NCBI RefSeq assembly: GCF_009834875.1
Contig: NZ_WVHT01000007.1
Coordinates: 1-64,000, forward strand
From: Hufsiella arboris
Lineage (GTDB): Bacteria; Bacteroidota; Bacteroidia; Sphingobacteriales; Sphingobacteriaceae
Direction of reading: 5' to 3'
DNA: 64,000 nt
In this document: one piece after another, positions 52,745-61,708 of the stretch
Layout of the letters: every line of letters starts with the position of its first letter
Position numbering within the stretch: position 1 is the first letter of the stretch
The notes under the pieces: model-generated
Told to the model about the DNA's origin: nothing
Seen by the model: only the letters and a program-made list of their open reading frames with translations
The model's database searches: none
Position numbers and translations under genes: made by a program

Positions 52745-55075
52745 ATGAAAAAAGTATTAATCTGTTTTGCGATTGCTGGGATTTGCCTGGGTAAAGTAAG
52801 CGCTCAGGATGGGTATATAGTTAAGTCGAAGGTGGAGCAAAAAGCTGTTCCCTTTAAGCTTGAGAATGTCAGGCTGCTGCCATCTCCATTCAAACACGCG
52901 ATGGAGCTGGATGCGAAATGGCTGCTGTCCCTTGACCCTGATCGTTTTTTGAATCGATTTATGACGAATGCCGGTCTGCAGCCAAAAGGTGAAATCTATG
53001 GAGGATGGGAAGCAAGAGGTGTGTCGGGGCACTCACTCGGACATTATTTATCGGCTTGCTCGATGATGTATGCTGCTTCCGGCGATAAGCGATTTAAGGA
53101 AAAGGTCGATTATATTGTTAACGAACTGGCGATATGCCAGGATGCCCGTAAAACCGGATATGTTGGTGGGATTCCCGATGAAGACAAAATATTCGACCAG
53201 GTAGCGGCCGGTGACATTCGTTCGCAGGGCTTTGACCTGAACGGCGGCTGGGTGCCGTGGTATACAGAGCATAAGGTTCTTGCCGGATTGATCGATGCGT
53301 ACACTTATACTGGTAATGAAAAAGCCAAACAGGTTGCCGTCCGTTTTTGCGACTGGATCGATACCAAGTTTAAAAATCTGACAGAGGCGCAATTTCAGAA
53401 AATGCTCGATTGCGAGCATGGCGGCATGAACGAAGCGTTGGCAAATATTTATGCTATTACGGGAGATAAGAAATACCTGGCTTTGTCGTATCGTTTCCAT
53501 CATAAGAAGATCCTGGATCCGCTTTCACGGCAGGAAGATCAATTAGCCGGCGTTCATGCCAATACGCAGATTCCCAAAATTATCGGTTGCGCCCGAAGAT
53601 ATGAGCTTACCGGCGATGCAAAAGATCATGTAATCTCACAGTATTTCTGGAACGAAGTTACCGGCCATCATAGCTATGTAATCGGCGGGAACAGTGATCA
53701 CGAACATTTCGGTGAGCCTGATAAACTGAACGACCGACTGAGCGATAATACAACCGAAACCTGTAATACATACAACATGCTGAAACTGACTGAGCATTTG
53801 TACGAACTGGACCCTAAGTCTTCTTATATGGACTATTATGAGAGAGCGCTCTACAATCATATCCTTGCATCGCAAAACCCGGATGATGGTATGGTTTTAT
53901 ATTACATGCCGCTCGCCTCGGGATCGGAAAAGCCTTTCGGAACACCCGATAATTCGTTCTGGTGCTGCACAGGAACAGGAATGGAAAATCATGCCAAGTA
54001 TGGAGAAAGCATTTATTACAAAGCAGCGGATGGCGGACTTTATGTCAACCTGTTTATTCCTTCGGTTTTAAACTGGCAGGAGAAGGGCATAAAGCTCCAG
54101 CTCGATTCGAAATATCCGGACGATCAGACAGTAAATATCACGTTTAGTGAAGTAAAGAGTGCCATGCAAATGCCGCTTGCTATTCGCTATCCTAAATGGG
54201 CGGTAAATGGCGCGAAACTGCTGATAAACGGTAAACCGCAAGAGGTAAAGAGCAACCCAGGTTCATACATTACCTTAAACAGAAGCTGGAAAAAAGGAGA
54301 TAAAGTGCAATTGACTTTTCCTATGAGCCTGTACACTGAAAGCATGCCGGATAATAAAGATAAAAAAGCTTTTCTGTATGGACCGCTGGTACTTGCAGGT
54401 GAACTGGGCAACGGCGAATTGAAGTCGCGGGACATCCCAATGTTTGTCTCAGCAAATGAGAATCTCGCTCAATGGGTGAAAAAGGACCCGGCTAAACCGA
54501 ATGTTTTCGAAACGATGTCGACCAATACAGGCAAGCTAACACTGGCGCCGCTTTATAAAGTTTACGGACAGAAGCAAGCCGTATATTGGGATTTCTTTAC
54601 CCCCGAAGAATGGACGAAGAAAAAGGCTCAGTTTGAGGCGGAACGTAAGGCTGATGAAGAACTTGCAGCCAGAACAATCGATGTGATGCGGATAGGAGAA
54701 ATGCAGCCTGAAAGAGACCATAATCTTACCGGCGATAAAACCGAAACGGGAAGCATGGGTTCGAGCAAATGGCGTGATGCCCGGGATGGTGGCTGGTTTT
54801 CATTTACGTTGGACACAAAAGGGAATGCAAATGCCAACCTCCAATGCACATACTGGGGAAGCGATAGCGGCAACCGGCAGTTTGCGATCCTGATTGAAGG
54901 AAAAGAGATCGCCCGCGAGAAGCTGGATGCAAAACATCCTAACCAGCTTTACAACGAAGTATACGAAATTCCAACGGAGTTGCTGGCCGGCAAAAAAACT
55001 GTTACAGTGAAGTTCCAGGCAATGGAAGGCAGCACGGCAGGTGGTGTGTTCGGATGCAGGCTGTTGAAGAAGTGA
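52745..55075 (+). CDS. GH127 family beta-L-arabinofuranosidase-like enzyme
   Basis: This 776-residue protein has a signal peptide ending KVSAQ. The alpha/alpha-barrel catalytic domain has GGWEARGVSGHSLGHYLSA, CEHGGMNEALANIYAITG, a zinc-site E338/C340 (TTETCNTYN) and FWCCTGTGMENHAKYG with C407/C408; a cysteine is the nucleophile in characterised members such as HypBA1. C-terminal sandwich domains follow. The family releases beta-L-arabinofuranose. The two upstream GH43-type genes and this enzyme fit degradation of arabinose-decorated glycans; the 118-bp gap leaves operon membership open. Confidence 0.9.
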   Translation: MKKVLICFAIAGICLGKVSAQDGYIVKSKVEQKAVPFKLENVRLLPSPFKHAMELDAKWLLSLDPDRFLNRFMTNAGLQPKGEIYGGWEARGVSGHSLGHYLSACSMMYAASGDKRFKEKVDYIVNELAICQDARKTGYVGGIPDEDKIFDQVAAGDIRSQGFDLNGGWVPWYTEHKVLAGLIDAYTYTGNEKAKQVAVRFCDWIDTKFKNLTEAQFQKMLDCEHGGMNEALANIYAITGDKKYLALSYRFHHKKILDPLSRQEDQLAGVHANTQIPKIIGCARRYELTGDAKDHVISQYFWNEVTGHHSYVIGGNSDHEHFGEPDKLNDRLSDNTTETCNTYNMLKLTEHLYELDPKSSYMDYYERALYNHILASQNPDDGMVLYYMPLASGSEKPFGTPDNSFWCCTGTGMENHAKYGESIYYKAADGGLYVNLFIPSVLNWQEKGIKLQLDSKYPDDQTVNITFSEVKSAMQMPLAIRYPKWAVNGAKLLINGKPQEVKSNPGSYITLNRSWKKGDKVQLTFPMSLYTESMPDNKDKKAFLYGPLVLAGELGNGELKSRDIPMFVSANENLAQWVKKDPAKPNVFETMSTNTGKLTLAPLYKVYGQKQAVYWDFFTPEEWTKKKAQFEAERKADEELAARTIDVMRIGEMQPERDHNLTGDKTETGSMGSSKWRDARDGGWFSFTLDTKGNANANLQCTYWGSDSGNRQFAILIEGKEIAREKLDAKHPNQLYNEVYEIPTELLAGKKTVTVKFQAMEGSTAGGVFGCRLLKK

Positions 55076-55570
55076 AGTTTGTGTTTGAGATGAGGTTTTT
55101 TAAGAGATTGGGCGTCATTATTAGCGTAACTGAAATGCAGTAAATGCGTTAGTTTCGACTACGCTAATAATGTCGTAAAGCTTAATTTTTTGAAAAGCAG
55201 TTCCTACGCCAGTAGTTTCCGCTAGTCCCGCCAATGCGGCAATCCTTAAAAAGTGAATAGTCTTTTAAAATCGAAACTGCGTACACTTTTTAAGGATTTC
55301 CGTCCCGATTAATCGGGATCGGGTTTAAAACCGTTAATGCATTGCAGCAATATCCAGGCGCACTGGCCCCGTTGCAAATGGAACACCGGCGATCAATTGT
55401 AAACCCGACAGAAAGGGAAAGCCCACAGCATGTGATGGGTTATGTGCCGGCGCGAGGACTTGGACTGAATGGCGGGACTGCAAATGCCAAAAGTGACGAG
55501 CGTTCGTTTTCAATCAAAACCTCGCAACTTTTTGATTATTGAATAATTGTCAGTAATTATCTTACCTATC
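55076..55570. other. 495-bp spacer with three inverted repeats, no gene
   Basis: Three separate palindromic structures occur here: a 13-bp perfect repeat CATTATTAGCGTA (55116-55128) with TACGCTAATAATG (55160-55172); a 15-bp perfect repeat AATCCTTAAAAAGTG (55241-55255) with its complement at 55284-55298; and a 16-bp palindrome TCCCGATTAATCGGGA (55303-55318). The 66-residue frame at 55342-55542 has no family likeness and is not called as a gene. Some of these may terminate the GH127 transcript, but none has a clear T-run. Confidence 0.6.
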
Positions 55571-56113
55571 TCATTGCTTCGTCCAAATCAACTTCTTTAC
55601 ATCATATCCCAATGAAGAAGCTTTTGTAAGATAATCTTGCTTGATATTCTCGGGCATCGTTTTTTCCCGGGAAAGAAGCCACAGATAATTCAGATTATTC
55701 CCAGCCACCAGCGCGTAGCGATACTGCGGGTCAATGGCGATGACATTATATCCGGCAAAGAACGGTCCGAAAAAGGAAACTTTTAACCTGGCCTCTGTAG
55801 GTTCATTCACAAATTTCGCCTTGCCAATGCTTTCTTTCCACTTCCCGGTTTTTTCATCGCGGCCCCGGTTAAGGACTTTGATATTGCCATCATCTTTAAC
55901 TGAATAATTCGCGGTTACCTCGGCCAGATTTTTTTCGAACCGGTAATCCATCCTCGCGATTTCGTACCAGGTTCCGAGGTAGCGGTCTTTTTCAAATGGC
56001 TTAACGGCTGCGGCCCCTTTTGGTATCGAAGCGCACGAGTTGAGCGCAATAAGTCCGGCTGCTATACCTGCTCCGGCTACCAGGTATGGAAAAATAGTTT
56101 TGTTCGTTTTCAT
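55571..56113 (-). CDS. Lipocalin family lipoprotein (Blc-like)
   Basis: This 180-residue protein has a lipoprotein signal (LIALNSC, cysteine 27) and the lipocalin signature DRYLGTWYEIARMDYRFEKNLAEVTANYS. LWLLSREKTMP near the C-terminus is the conserved Blc strand. Blc-like proteins bind lipids, possibly lysophospholipids, at the outer membrane. It is a single minus-strand gene among carbohydrate genes. An AAGGTGG sequence precedes the start. Confidence 0.92.
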   Translation of the reverse strand: MKTNKTIFPYLVAGAGIAAGLIALNSCASIPKGAAAVKPFEKDRYLGTWYEIARMDYRFEKNLAEVTANYSVKDDGNIKVLNRGRDEKTGKWKESIGKAKFVNEPTEARLKVSFFGPFFAGYNVIAIDPQYRYALVAGNNLNYLWLLSREKTMPENIKQDYLTKASSLGYDVKKLIWTKQ

Positions 56114-56256
56114 AGTTCCACCTTAACAGGCTCGCGGATATTTGGTTTGGATAGTTGAAAACTGCGCCAACAGTATGGCAAGAAAAATTACAGCAGTAAA
56201 TCGGAGAAAACATTCGCTATCGCCATGTGGTTACCTATCATGATAAACAAAAAATA

Positions 56257-57312
56257 ATGAGTGACATCGCCAGAAGATTTCCGCAAAACCCACTGTTATC
56301 CCCGAAGGATCTTAAGCCTAGCGCTGAAGGCTTACACATTGCCTGTCTGCTGAATCCAGGTGTTTTTCGTTTTGAAAACAAAACCTGGTTGATAGTTCGT
56401 GTTGCTGAGAGGCCGTTACAAACAGAATTTACGGTTTCCTTCCCGGTTTTATCGCCCGATGGCGATACTGAGATCATGGAAATTCCGCTTAATGACAATG
56501 AACTCATCGCCACAGATGCGCGTGTGATTCGTTACAAAGGCGTCGATTACCTGACAACCTTATCTCATCTCCGCTTGCTTTGCAGCGACGATGGTATAAA
56601 ATTTTACGAGCCGGAAGAATATCCTAAACTTTTCGGAACAGGTGAGCTGCAGACTTTCGGAATCGAGGATTGTCGCGTCACTGAAATTGAAAATCAGTTT
56701 TATCTGACTTTTACTGCGGTGTCACCCAGCGGCGTTGGCGTTTCTTTACGAACGACGCATGACTGGAAGCGTTTTACTTCGCATGGCATGATACTGCCTC
56801 CCCATAATAAAGATTGTGCAATATTTGAGGAGAAGATAAACGGGATGTTTTACGCTTTGCATCGACCAAGCAGCGTCGATTTGGGTGGAAACTACATCTG
56901 GCTGGCGCAGTCACCCGACGGCATTCATTGGGGTAATCACAAATGTATTTTGAAAACACGGTCGGATAACTGGGACAGCGGGAGGGTAGGCGCCGGAGCA
57001 TCGCCAATTAAGACAGAAAAAGGATGGCTGGAAATTTACCATGGAGCCACTTCGCAGCATCGTTATTGTCTTGGAGCTTTCCTTTTGGATCTCGATGATC
57101 CGTCACGGGTAATCGCAAGAACCGACGAGCCGATTATGGAGCCGACAGAAACTTATGAAACGAGTGGATTTTTTGGTCATGTTGTTTTCACTAACGGGCA
57201 CTTTGTTCATCCTGATGGCGATACAATCACGGTTTATTACGGCGCCTCCGATGAGTTTGTTTGTGGCGCTGAGTTTTCAATAAAGGAAATATTTCAGGCA
57301 CTGGGAGTGTGA
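56257..57312 (+). CDS. GH130 family phosphorylase/glycosidase
   Basis: This 351-residue cytoplasmic enzyme (no signal peptide) has GH130 motifs: RFPQNPLLSPKDLKPS, CLLNPGVFRF, VRVAERP, FGIEDCRVTEIE with the catalytic aspartate, HNKDCAIFEEKI and the phosphate-site region RSDNWDSGRVGAGASPI. GH130 enzymes phosphorolyse beta-mannosides, mostly beta-1,4-mannosyl linkages to glucose or N-acetylglucosamine. The start at 56257 matches the family N-terminus (MSDIARRFPQNP); an upstream ATG at 56227 would add ten residues. A GH42-like gene follows after 32 bp. Confidence 0.9.
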   Translation: MSDIARRFPQNPLLSPKDLKPSAEGLHIACLLNPGVFRFENKTWLIVRVAERPLQTEFTVSFPVLSPDGDTEIMEIPLNDNELIATDARVIRYKGVDYLTTLSHLRLLCSDDGIKFYEPEEYPKLFGTGELQTFGIEDCRVTEIENQFYLTFTAVSPSGVGVSLRTTHDWKRFTSHGMILPPHNKDCAIFEEKINGMFYALHRPSSVDLGGNYIWLAQSPDGIHWGNHKCILKTRSDNWDSGRVGAGASPIKTEKGWLEIYHGATSQHRYCLGAFLLDLDDPSRVIARTDEPIMEPTETYETSGFFGHVVFTNGHFVHPDGDTITVYYGASDEFVCGAEFSIKEIFQALGV

Positions 57313-57344
57313 AAACCGCTTAATCCCGTATCACTGTTTCAAAA

Positions 57345-59288
57345 ATGAGTTTCAGAATAACCGACGGAATTTTTATAGGTGCAGAGGTTTTTATTGAACC
57401 TGGCCAGACACAACATGAAATCGATACATGGTTCCTGCGGCTTCGTGAGTGCGGAATGAATATTACCCGCATAAGGCTGTTTGAAACGTATATGAAAAAC
57501 GAGAACGGCAACTGGGATTTTTCCTTGTTTGATATGGCATACAAAGCCGGTGATAAGTATGGAATAAAAATATATGGCAACCTTTTCCCTGAGACAACTT
57601 TTGATGACGTTGGCGGTTTTAAATTTCCGCGTGATGACAACCATTTGCAATTAATCGCAGATTACATAAAGCAGGTTGTTATGCATTTCAGCAAGTTTGA
57701 TTCACACGCCGGGTGGGTGCCAATTAATGAACCAGGCGCTGAGATTCTGCCTGAAAACCCCTTATCCACCAAAATGCGGGGAGATCAAGAAGCAATTCAA
57801 ATCGGTCCGGCAGCTGATACCTCGTTTCTTCATTTTAAATTTGAAGAAGAACGTTTCCTGTTAAGTTACAATAGCTGGTACCTCAACTGGCTGTCTGCAG
57901 AAATTCTAAAATACGAGCCACACGCTGAGATCCATGTGAATAATCATGCGATATTTAAAAACGTCGCAGAATATGATTTCCCGGCCTGGCGAAAGTTCCT
58001 GACAAGTTTTGGCGGCTCGGCACACGCAAGCTGGCATTTCGGTTACTTTAAAAGACATCAATATACATTGGCTGTGTCGGCAAATTGTGAAATCATCCGT
58101 TCCGGCGCAGGAGAAACGCCCTGGTTAATGACCGAATTGCAAGGCGGGAACAACACCATGAGCGCTTTTCAACCTCTGTGCCCAACGAAAGAAGAAATAA
58201 CGCAATGGTTGTGGCTTACGCTGGCTTCCGGCGGAAAGGGCGCTATTTTTTGGTGCCTTAACCCGCGAATGTCGGGTTTTGAAGCAGGAGAGTGGGCAAT
58301 GTTGAACTACCAGGACGAACCATCTGACCGTATGCTGGCGGCCGCCGATGTAATTAAGTGTGTAAATAAGAAAGCTGTTTTTTTTGAGAACGCAGTTTCC
58401 CTGGAGCCAGATTTTAATGTTTTGTATGTAAGAGAATCTTTATGGGTTGAAAAAAAGCTGAATATCGAAACTTTAGAACAAATAGAAGCCAGGACAAACG
58501 GGGCGGTTATGCGTTCATCTCTAACCTGGTTTGAAACGCTCACCGAATTGGGCATACAGCCGGCTTTTAAAGAGATATCGGAGTTTGACTTCGATACACC
58601 GGATTTCAAAAATTCAGTTATCATCTTGTCTCATCAGGTAGCAATTCCGGCCAAGTATTACGCAAAGCTAGAGGCGTTTGTTGCTAAGGGGGGAACATTG
58701 ATCGTTGACGGGCTGACTGCTTACTATGACGAGTGGGCGGTTTGCAGGCTCAAAAATTTTCCGTTAAAAGACTTGTTTGGAGCAGAAATTAAGGAATTTA
58801 AGGTAGCCGGAGACTTATTTGATGTGCACATCGAGGGCGATTTGATTTTGCCGGCACATATGTGGCGAGGAGAATTAAAACTTACTTCCGCGAGATCCCT
58901 GGGAGCGGATTTTGTACTTGCCAGCGAAAATTTATTTGGTGAAGGGAGGGTACTTTGGATCCCTTCACCGTTAGGTTTGGGTGCGCGGGTAAAAGAAGAT
59001 AGGAAGCCGTTGGCTGCATTGCTCCGCAAGTACTTGGCTACTGAGTTAAGCAATCAACCGTTTCGATTTGATGATTACAGAGAAGGTGTGCTGATGAAGT
59101 CTTTGCGTAATGGAAATGAATATCTAACGGTAATTATTAACAAATCCGGAAGTGCTCTAAATATTGAAATCAAAACAACACTTGATCTGAAGCCTGAAAT
59201 AATTTACCCGCAAAAATCATCCGCAATAGCCGGTTTAAATCTTGAAATAGAAGCGGAAGAAACTGTTGTGCTATTATGGGATAGCTAA
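57345..59288 (+). CDS. GH42-like beta-galactosidase
   Basis: This 647-residue enzyme lacks a signal peptide and so probably acts in the cytoplasm. The TIM barrel has the acid/base E129 in VPINEPGAEI and the nucleophile E264 in MTELQGG, with SGGKGAIFWCLNPRMSG; these fit GH42. The trimerisation-like domain around 340-530 has SLEPDFNVLYVRESLW and VAKGGTLIVDGLTAYYDE, and a C-terminal beta domain follows. It probably cleaves oligosaccharides imported for the GH130-linked pathway. Exact specificity is not decided. Confidence 0.85.
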   Translation: MSFRITDGIFIGAEVFIEPGQTQHEIDTWFLRLRECGMNITRIRLFETYMKNENGNWDFSLFDMAYKAGDKYGIKIYGNLFPETTFDDVGGFKFPRDDNHLQLIADYIKQVVMHFSKFDSHAGWVPINEPGAEILPENPLSTKMRGDQEAIQIGPAADTSFLHFKFEEERFLLSYNSWYLNWLSAEILKYEPHAEIHVNNHAIFKNVAEYDFPAWRKFLTSFGGSAHASWHFGYFKRHQYTLAVSANCEIIRSGAGETPWLMTELQGGNNTMSAFQPLCPTKEEITQWLWLTLASGGKGAIFWCLNPRMSGFEAGEWAMLNYQDEPSDRMLAAADVIKCVNKKAVFFENAVSLEPDFNVLYVRESLWVEKKLNIETLEQIEARTNGAVMRSSLTWFETLTELGIQPAFKEISEFDFDTPDFKNSVIILSHQVAIPAKYYAKLEAFVAKGGTLIVDGLTAYYDEWAVCRLKNFPLKDLFGAEIKEFKVAGDLFDVHIEGDLILPAHMWRGELKLTSARSLGADFVLASENLFGEGRVLWIPSPLGLGARVKEDRKPLAALLRKYLATELSNQPFRFDDYREGVLMKSLRNGNEYLTVIINKSGSALNIEIKTTLDLKPEIIYPQKSSAIAGLNLEIEAEETVVLLWDS

Positions 59289-59694
59289 ATTGGCACAGGA
59301 TACTAAATCCTGTGCACAAACAGTTAACGATGGCCTCCGCCGAGAAAAAAGCCAGCTTTAATGCCAAAGTAGTTGTTGTTGAATTCATCCACTTTCGCAA
59401 CAAAATTATATTCGATGGCTGCTTGTGACTAGAGAACCGGCTTTTAATAAAATTGAAGCTCACAAGATAAGTGCTCCGGCATATTCTGGCGGTTGCTTTT
59501 CACTATAAACAGAATATCAGCGTTATCCTACGGCCGTGTTGACATATGCATGATGCCGGCGAGGAGTAAAAGTGGATAGCTGGACTGTCGGCCGCCGTAA
59601 ACGGAGCAGTTCGTTTACGAAAATAATTGAAGTCAACGGGCGAGGAAGTGTATACGGATTGACCCTTTTTCAAGTCAGCTTGTACATGAAATGA
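59289..59694. other. Spacer with a paralog relic and an otherwise unassigned sequence
   Basis: Apart from the gene fragment at 59324-59428 I find no gene here. An 8-bp inverted repeat (CGTAAACG/CGTTTACG, 59596-59619) stands alone. A plus frame from about 59555 reads through to a stop near 59692 without an ATG, and has no likeness I recognise. Confidence 0.5.
59324..59428 (-). pseudogene. C-terminal fragment of a paralog of the adjacent outer-membrane barrel gene
   Basis: On the minus strand it reads AAIEYNFVAKVDEFNNNYFG then IKAGFFLGGGHR before a TAA. This aligns without gaps to the C-terminus of the barrel protein at 59732-60310 (AAVEYNVVGKNEGVNGNYLG then IKLGFFLGGGRK): 20 of 32 residues are identical. 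An in-frame TAG lies at 59429-59431 and no N-terminal part is found upstream, so it is a decayed tandem duplicate. Confidence 0.85.
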
Positions 59695-59727
59695 GAATGA
59701 GGCTACTGATTTAGCCTCATTCTTTTA
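59695..59727 (-). terminator. Terminator after the barrel protein gene
   Basis: A perfect 11-bp stem GAATGAGGCTA/TAGCCTCATTC (59695-59705 with 59712-59722) with a 6-nt loop lies just after the minus-strand stop codon; A-rich and T-rich flanks are short. Confidence 0.75.
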
Positions 59728-59731
59728 AAAG

Positions 59732-60310
59732 TTATTTCCGGCCGCCTCCAAGGAAGAAGCCTAATTTAATTCCTAAATAGTTGCCGTTAACGCCTTCGTT
59801 TTTTCCAACGACATTATACTCGACAGCTGCTCTGAAATGTCCGGCTTCGATACCCGCGCGTGGTGTGAATCCGAATTTGGTAGCAGTGCTGGACTCATCA
59901 AGGTCCACATATTCGTCACCCATGTTGATAGTGGTGGATTGTGCCTGAACCAGCTGGAACAGACCAGCCCCAAGCCCGAAAAACGGACGAACAGTGGTTG
60001 TTGTAAAATAATAATCCGCGGTAGCGAGGTAAGAGCCCGAGAGCTTTGCGTCGACAGATTCAACATAACCATCAACATCCATAGAGGCTCTTGCAAGAAC
60101 CGCTCCTTCAAAGCGCAATCCAAAAGCTAAGGCATCACTGATAGCATACTTTGGTTCGATTGCAAAAAGAACTCCTCCTTTTGCGTCACCGCCGCCAGGA
60201 ATTCCGTAGCCGAAGGCTACGTCGACTTTGAAAGGTTTAAAAGTTTCTGATTGAGCACTTGCAACAAGAGCCCCTAGTGCAAATATGCACGTGAGTAATA
60301 ATTGTTTCAT
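59732..60310 (-). CDS. Small outer-membrane beta-barrel protein
   Basis: This 192-residue protein has a signal peptide ending VASAQ and eight-strand-like alternating segments: FKVDVAFGYGIPGGG, FAIEPKYAISDALAFGLRFEG, VRPFFGLGAGLF, FTPRAGIEAGHFRAAVEYN and YLGIKLGFFLGGGRK. It resembles OmpW/OprF-type small barrels; no specific function. A decayed paralog lies just downstream. The A+T-rich 5' region suggests good expression. Confidence 0.8.
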   Translation of the reverse strand: MKQLLLTCIFALGALVASAQSETFKPFKVDVAFGYGIPGGGDAKGGVLFAIEPKYAISDALAFGLRFEGAVLARASMDVDGYVESVDAKLSGSYLATADYYFTTTTVRPFFGLGAGLFQLVQAQSTTINMGDEYVDLDESSTATKFGFTPRAGIEAGHFRAAVEYNVVGKNEGVNGNYLGIKLGFFLGGGRK

Positions 60311-60385
60311 AAAATGTAATAATGTTAAGTGCTACTAAAAAAGAAATAATTTTTGAAATAAAAAATATTATATTTTCTTTATGAT

Positions 60386-60393
60386 TATTTTTG
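60386..60393 (+). promoter_or_regulatory. Candidate -7 element (TATTTTTG) for the lipocalin-like lipoprotein gene
   Basis: A perfect TAnnTTTG match lies 69 bp before the ATG at 60463. A second perfect match, TAAATTTG at 60452-60459, abuts the start codon and is less plausible. Confidence 0.4.
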
Positions 60394-60462
60394 TCCTTAA
60401 GCAATTGATTTTCAATGCATAAATTTTAAATTAACTTAACTTCTATTTTAATAAATTTGCTG

Positions 60463-60870
60463 ATGTGTTATAGAGTATTATGCGGCATTCTTTTAATATT
60501 TGTAACTGCTGCTTTTGGTTGTCGAAGTAAAATGAAAGAAAATGATCTTTACGGTACCTGGAAATATATAAAGGTCGAAGATCCAAACACTCATCCGCCA
60601 GATACGACAAGCGCCGAAGAAATAAAATTCGCAGATCCAAGTATTACGTTTCATCCCAACGGTAAGCTTGAAATGATCTGGGAAGGTAAAACGCTTTCGC
60701 ACGGCACCTATAAAATCGACGGTAACATGATCCGTTATCACGAACTTCTTGATAGCGGCCGTACCCATGATTTTCCTTTCCTGGTAAGCGAGCTGAGCGA
60801 TTCAAAGATCGTCTTCGAAACAATGCGGCGAGAGGAAGCGACAAAGGTAACGGCGATTAAAGCAAAATAA
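60463..60870 (+). CDS. Small lipoprotein with a lipocalin-like domain
   Basis: This 135-residue protein begins with a lipoprotein signal (CGILLIFVTAAFGC). The mature part has NDLYGTWKYIKVED, ITFHPNGKLEMIWEGKTLSHGTYKIDGNMIRYHE and VFETMRREEATKVTAIK, the pattern of lipocalin-like (DUF4923/DUF5004-type) domains of Bacteroidetes. Function unknown. A TTG two codons upstream also fits the frame, but the ATG is preferred. Confidence 0.78.
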   Translation: MCYRVLCGILLIFVTAAFGCRSKMKENDLYGTWKYIKVEDPNTHPPDTTSAEEIKFADPSITFHPNGKLEMIWEGKTLSHGTYKIDGNMIRYHELLDSGRTHDFPFLVSELSDSKIVFETMRREEATKVTAIKAK

Positions 60871-60927
60871 GTAAGTTCAAAGGCCAACTTTTTTTTGCCT
60901 TTCATGTTGAGATCATTAAAAAACACA

Positions 60928-61488
60928 ATGGATCAGACATTAACATTTTCCGGCAATACAGAAGACGAAGTTTGGACCCAGCTCAACAGTGCGCTGGTTG
61001 CAAATAATGATAGTTTCCAGTTCCATGCTGAAGTAAATCAAGCTGGCAAAACAACAATTATCGACGTTGATATCGACCCGGGAGGTGGTTTTGAAGGCGG
61101 TTACGAAACAACAACGTTAAGTGCAGTCGTGAGCCCCGAAAATGATTTTCGGTTTGCGATCCATCCTGAAAGTTTTGTTGACGAGGTCGGCAAGTTTTTC
61201 GGAATGGAAGATATCGAGATTGGTTATCCTGAGTTCGATAAAAAAGTTATCATTAAAACAAATAACGCGGAGAAGGTTAAATACGCGTTTAAAGATAGCC
61301 AGGTAAGAAGTGCAATTGGTAATTTAACCAATTTTACGTTGGGGATCGTACATTATACTGTCCCTGAGACCGATCAAAAGGTGCCTTTTCTGGAGCTGAG
61401 AATTGAGCATGGCATTATGGAACCCGAAGCGCTGAGGACAATTTACCATGTGTTTTACAACGTCTTAACTGAAATAGAGTTGAAATAG
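60928..61488 (+). CDS. Conserved hypothetical cytoplasmic protein
   Basis: This 186-residue acidic protein has no signal peptide or membrane helix. Segments such as DVDIDPGGGFEGGYETTTL, FAIHPESFVDEVGKFFGMEDIEIG and VPFLELRIEHGIMEPEALRTIYHVFYNVL suggest a compact alpha/beta fold. I recognise no family. The ATG 33 bp inside the longer frame is preferred because it gives the usual MDQTLTFSGN start. It is about 57 bp after the lipoprotein gene. Confidence 0.65.
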   Translation: MDQTLTFSGNTEDEVWTQLNSALVANNDSFQFHAEVNQAGKTTIIDVDIDPGGGFEGGYETTTLSAVVSPENDFRFAIHPESFVDEVGKFFGMEDIEIGYPEFDKKVIIKTNNAEKVKYAFKDSQVRSAIGNLTNFTLGIVHYTVPETDQKVPFLELRIEHGIMEPEALRTIYHVFYNVLTEIELK

Positions 61489-61531
61489 GTCGGATAATCA
61501 TATTCTGGTTTTAATTAAAGCAATTATTTTT

Positions 61532-61539
61532 TACTTTTG
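61532..61539 (+). promoter_or_regulatory. Candidate -7 element (TACTTTTG) for tRNA-Arg
   Basis: A perfect TAnnTTTG match ends 16 nt before the mature tRNA. No clear -33. Confidence 0.55.
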
Positions 61540-61555
61540 CATCGCTGAAAAAGCT

Positions 61556-61629
61556 GCGCCCATAGCTCAGCTGGATAGAGCAACGGTTTTCTAAACCGTC
61601 GGTCTCAGGTTCGAATCCTGATGGGCGTA
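61556..61629 (+). tRNA. tRNA-Arg (anticodon UCU)
   Basis: A 74-nt cloverleaf. The acceptor GCGCCCA pairs with TGGGCGT (G1 with U72 as a wobble), the D arm is GCTCAGCTGGATAGAGC, the anticodon arm ACGGT/ACCGT has loop TTTCTAA, and the T arm TCAGG/CCTGA has loop TTCGAAT. Anticodon UCU reads AGA and AGG. CCA is not encoded. Confidence 0.95.
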
Positions 61630-61632
61630 CAG

Positions 61633-61665
61633 AATGCCTGATACGAAAGTGTCAGGCATTTTTTG
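61633..61665 (+). terminator. Terminator after tRNA-Arg, GNRA tetraloop
   Basis: A 12-bp stem with one G-T pair (61633-61644 with 61649-61660) is closed by a GAAA tetraloop, then TTTTTT. It ends the tRNA transcript. Confidence 0.85.
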
Positions 61666-61708
61666 TTATCTGAATTGCTTATTCGATGTGCTTCACTATA
61701 TTTAGCTC

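Noticed and set aside
55342-55542. 66-residue frame after the GH127 gene
   Set aside because: No family likeness, no clear signal for translation, and it follows inverted repeats; probably spurious.
59540-59692. Open plus frame in the spacer after the GH42-like gene
   Set aside because: It has no ATG and no family likeness that I recognise; could be a remnant but cannot be supported.
60452-60459. TAAATTTG as the promoter of the lipoprotein gene
   Set aside because: It abuts the start codon, so it would give a start site inside the gene; the match at 60386 is more plausible.
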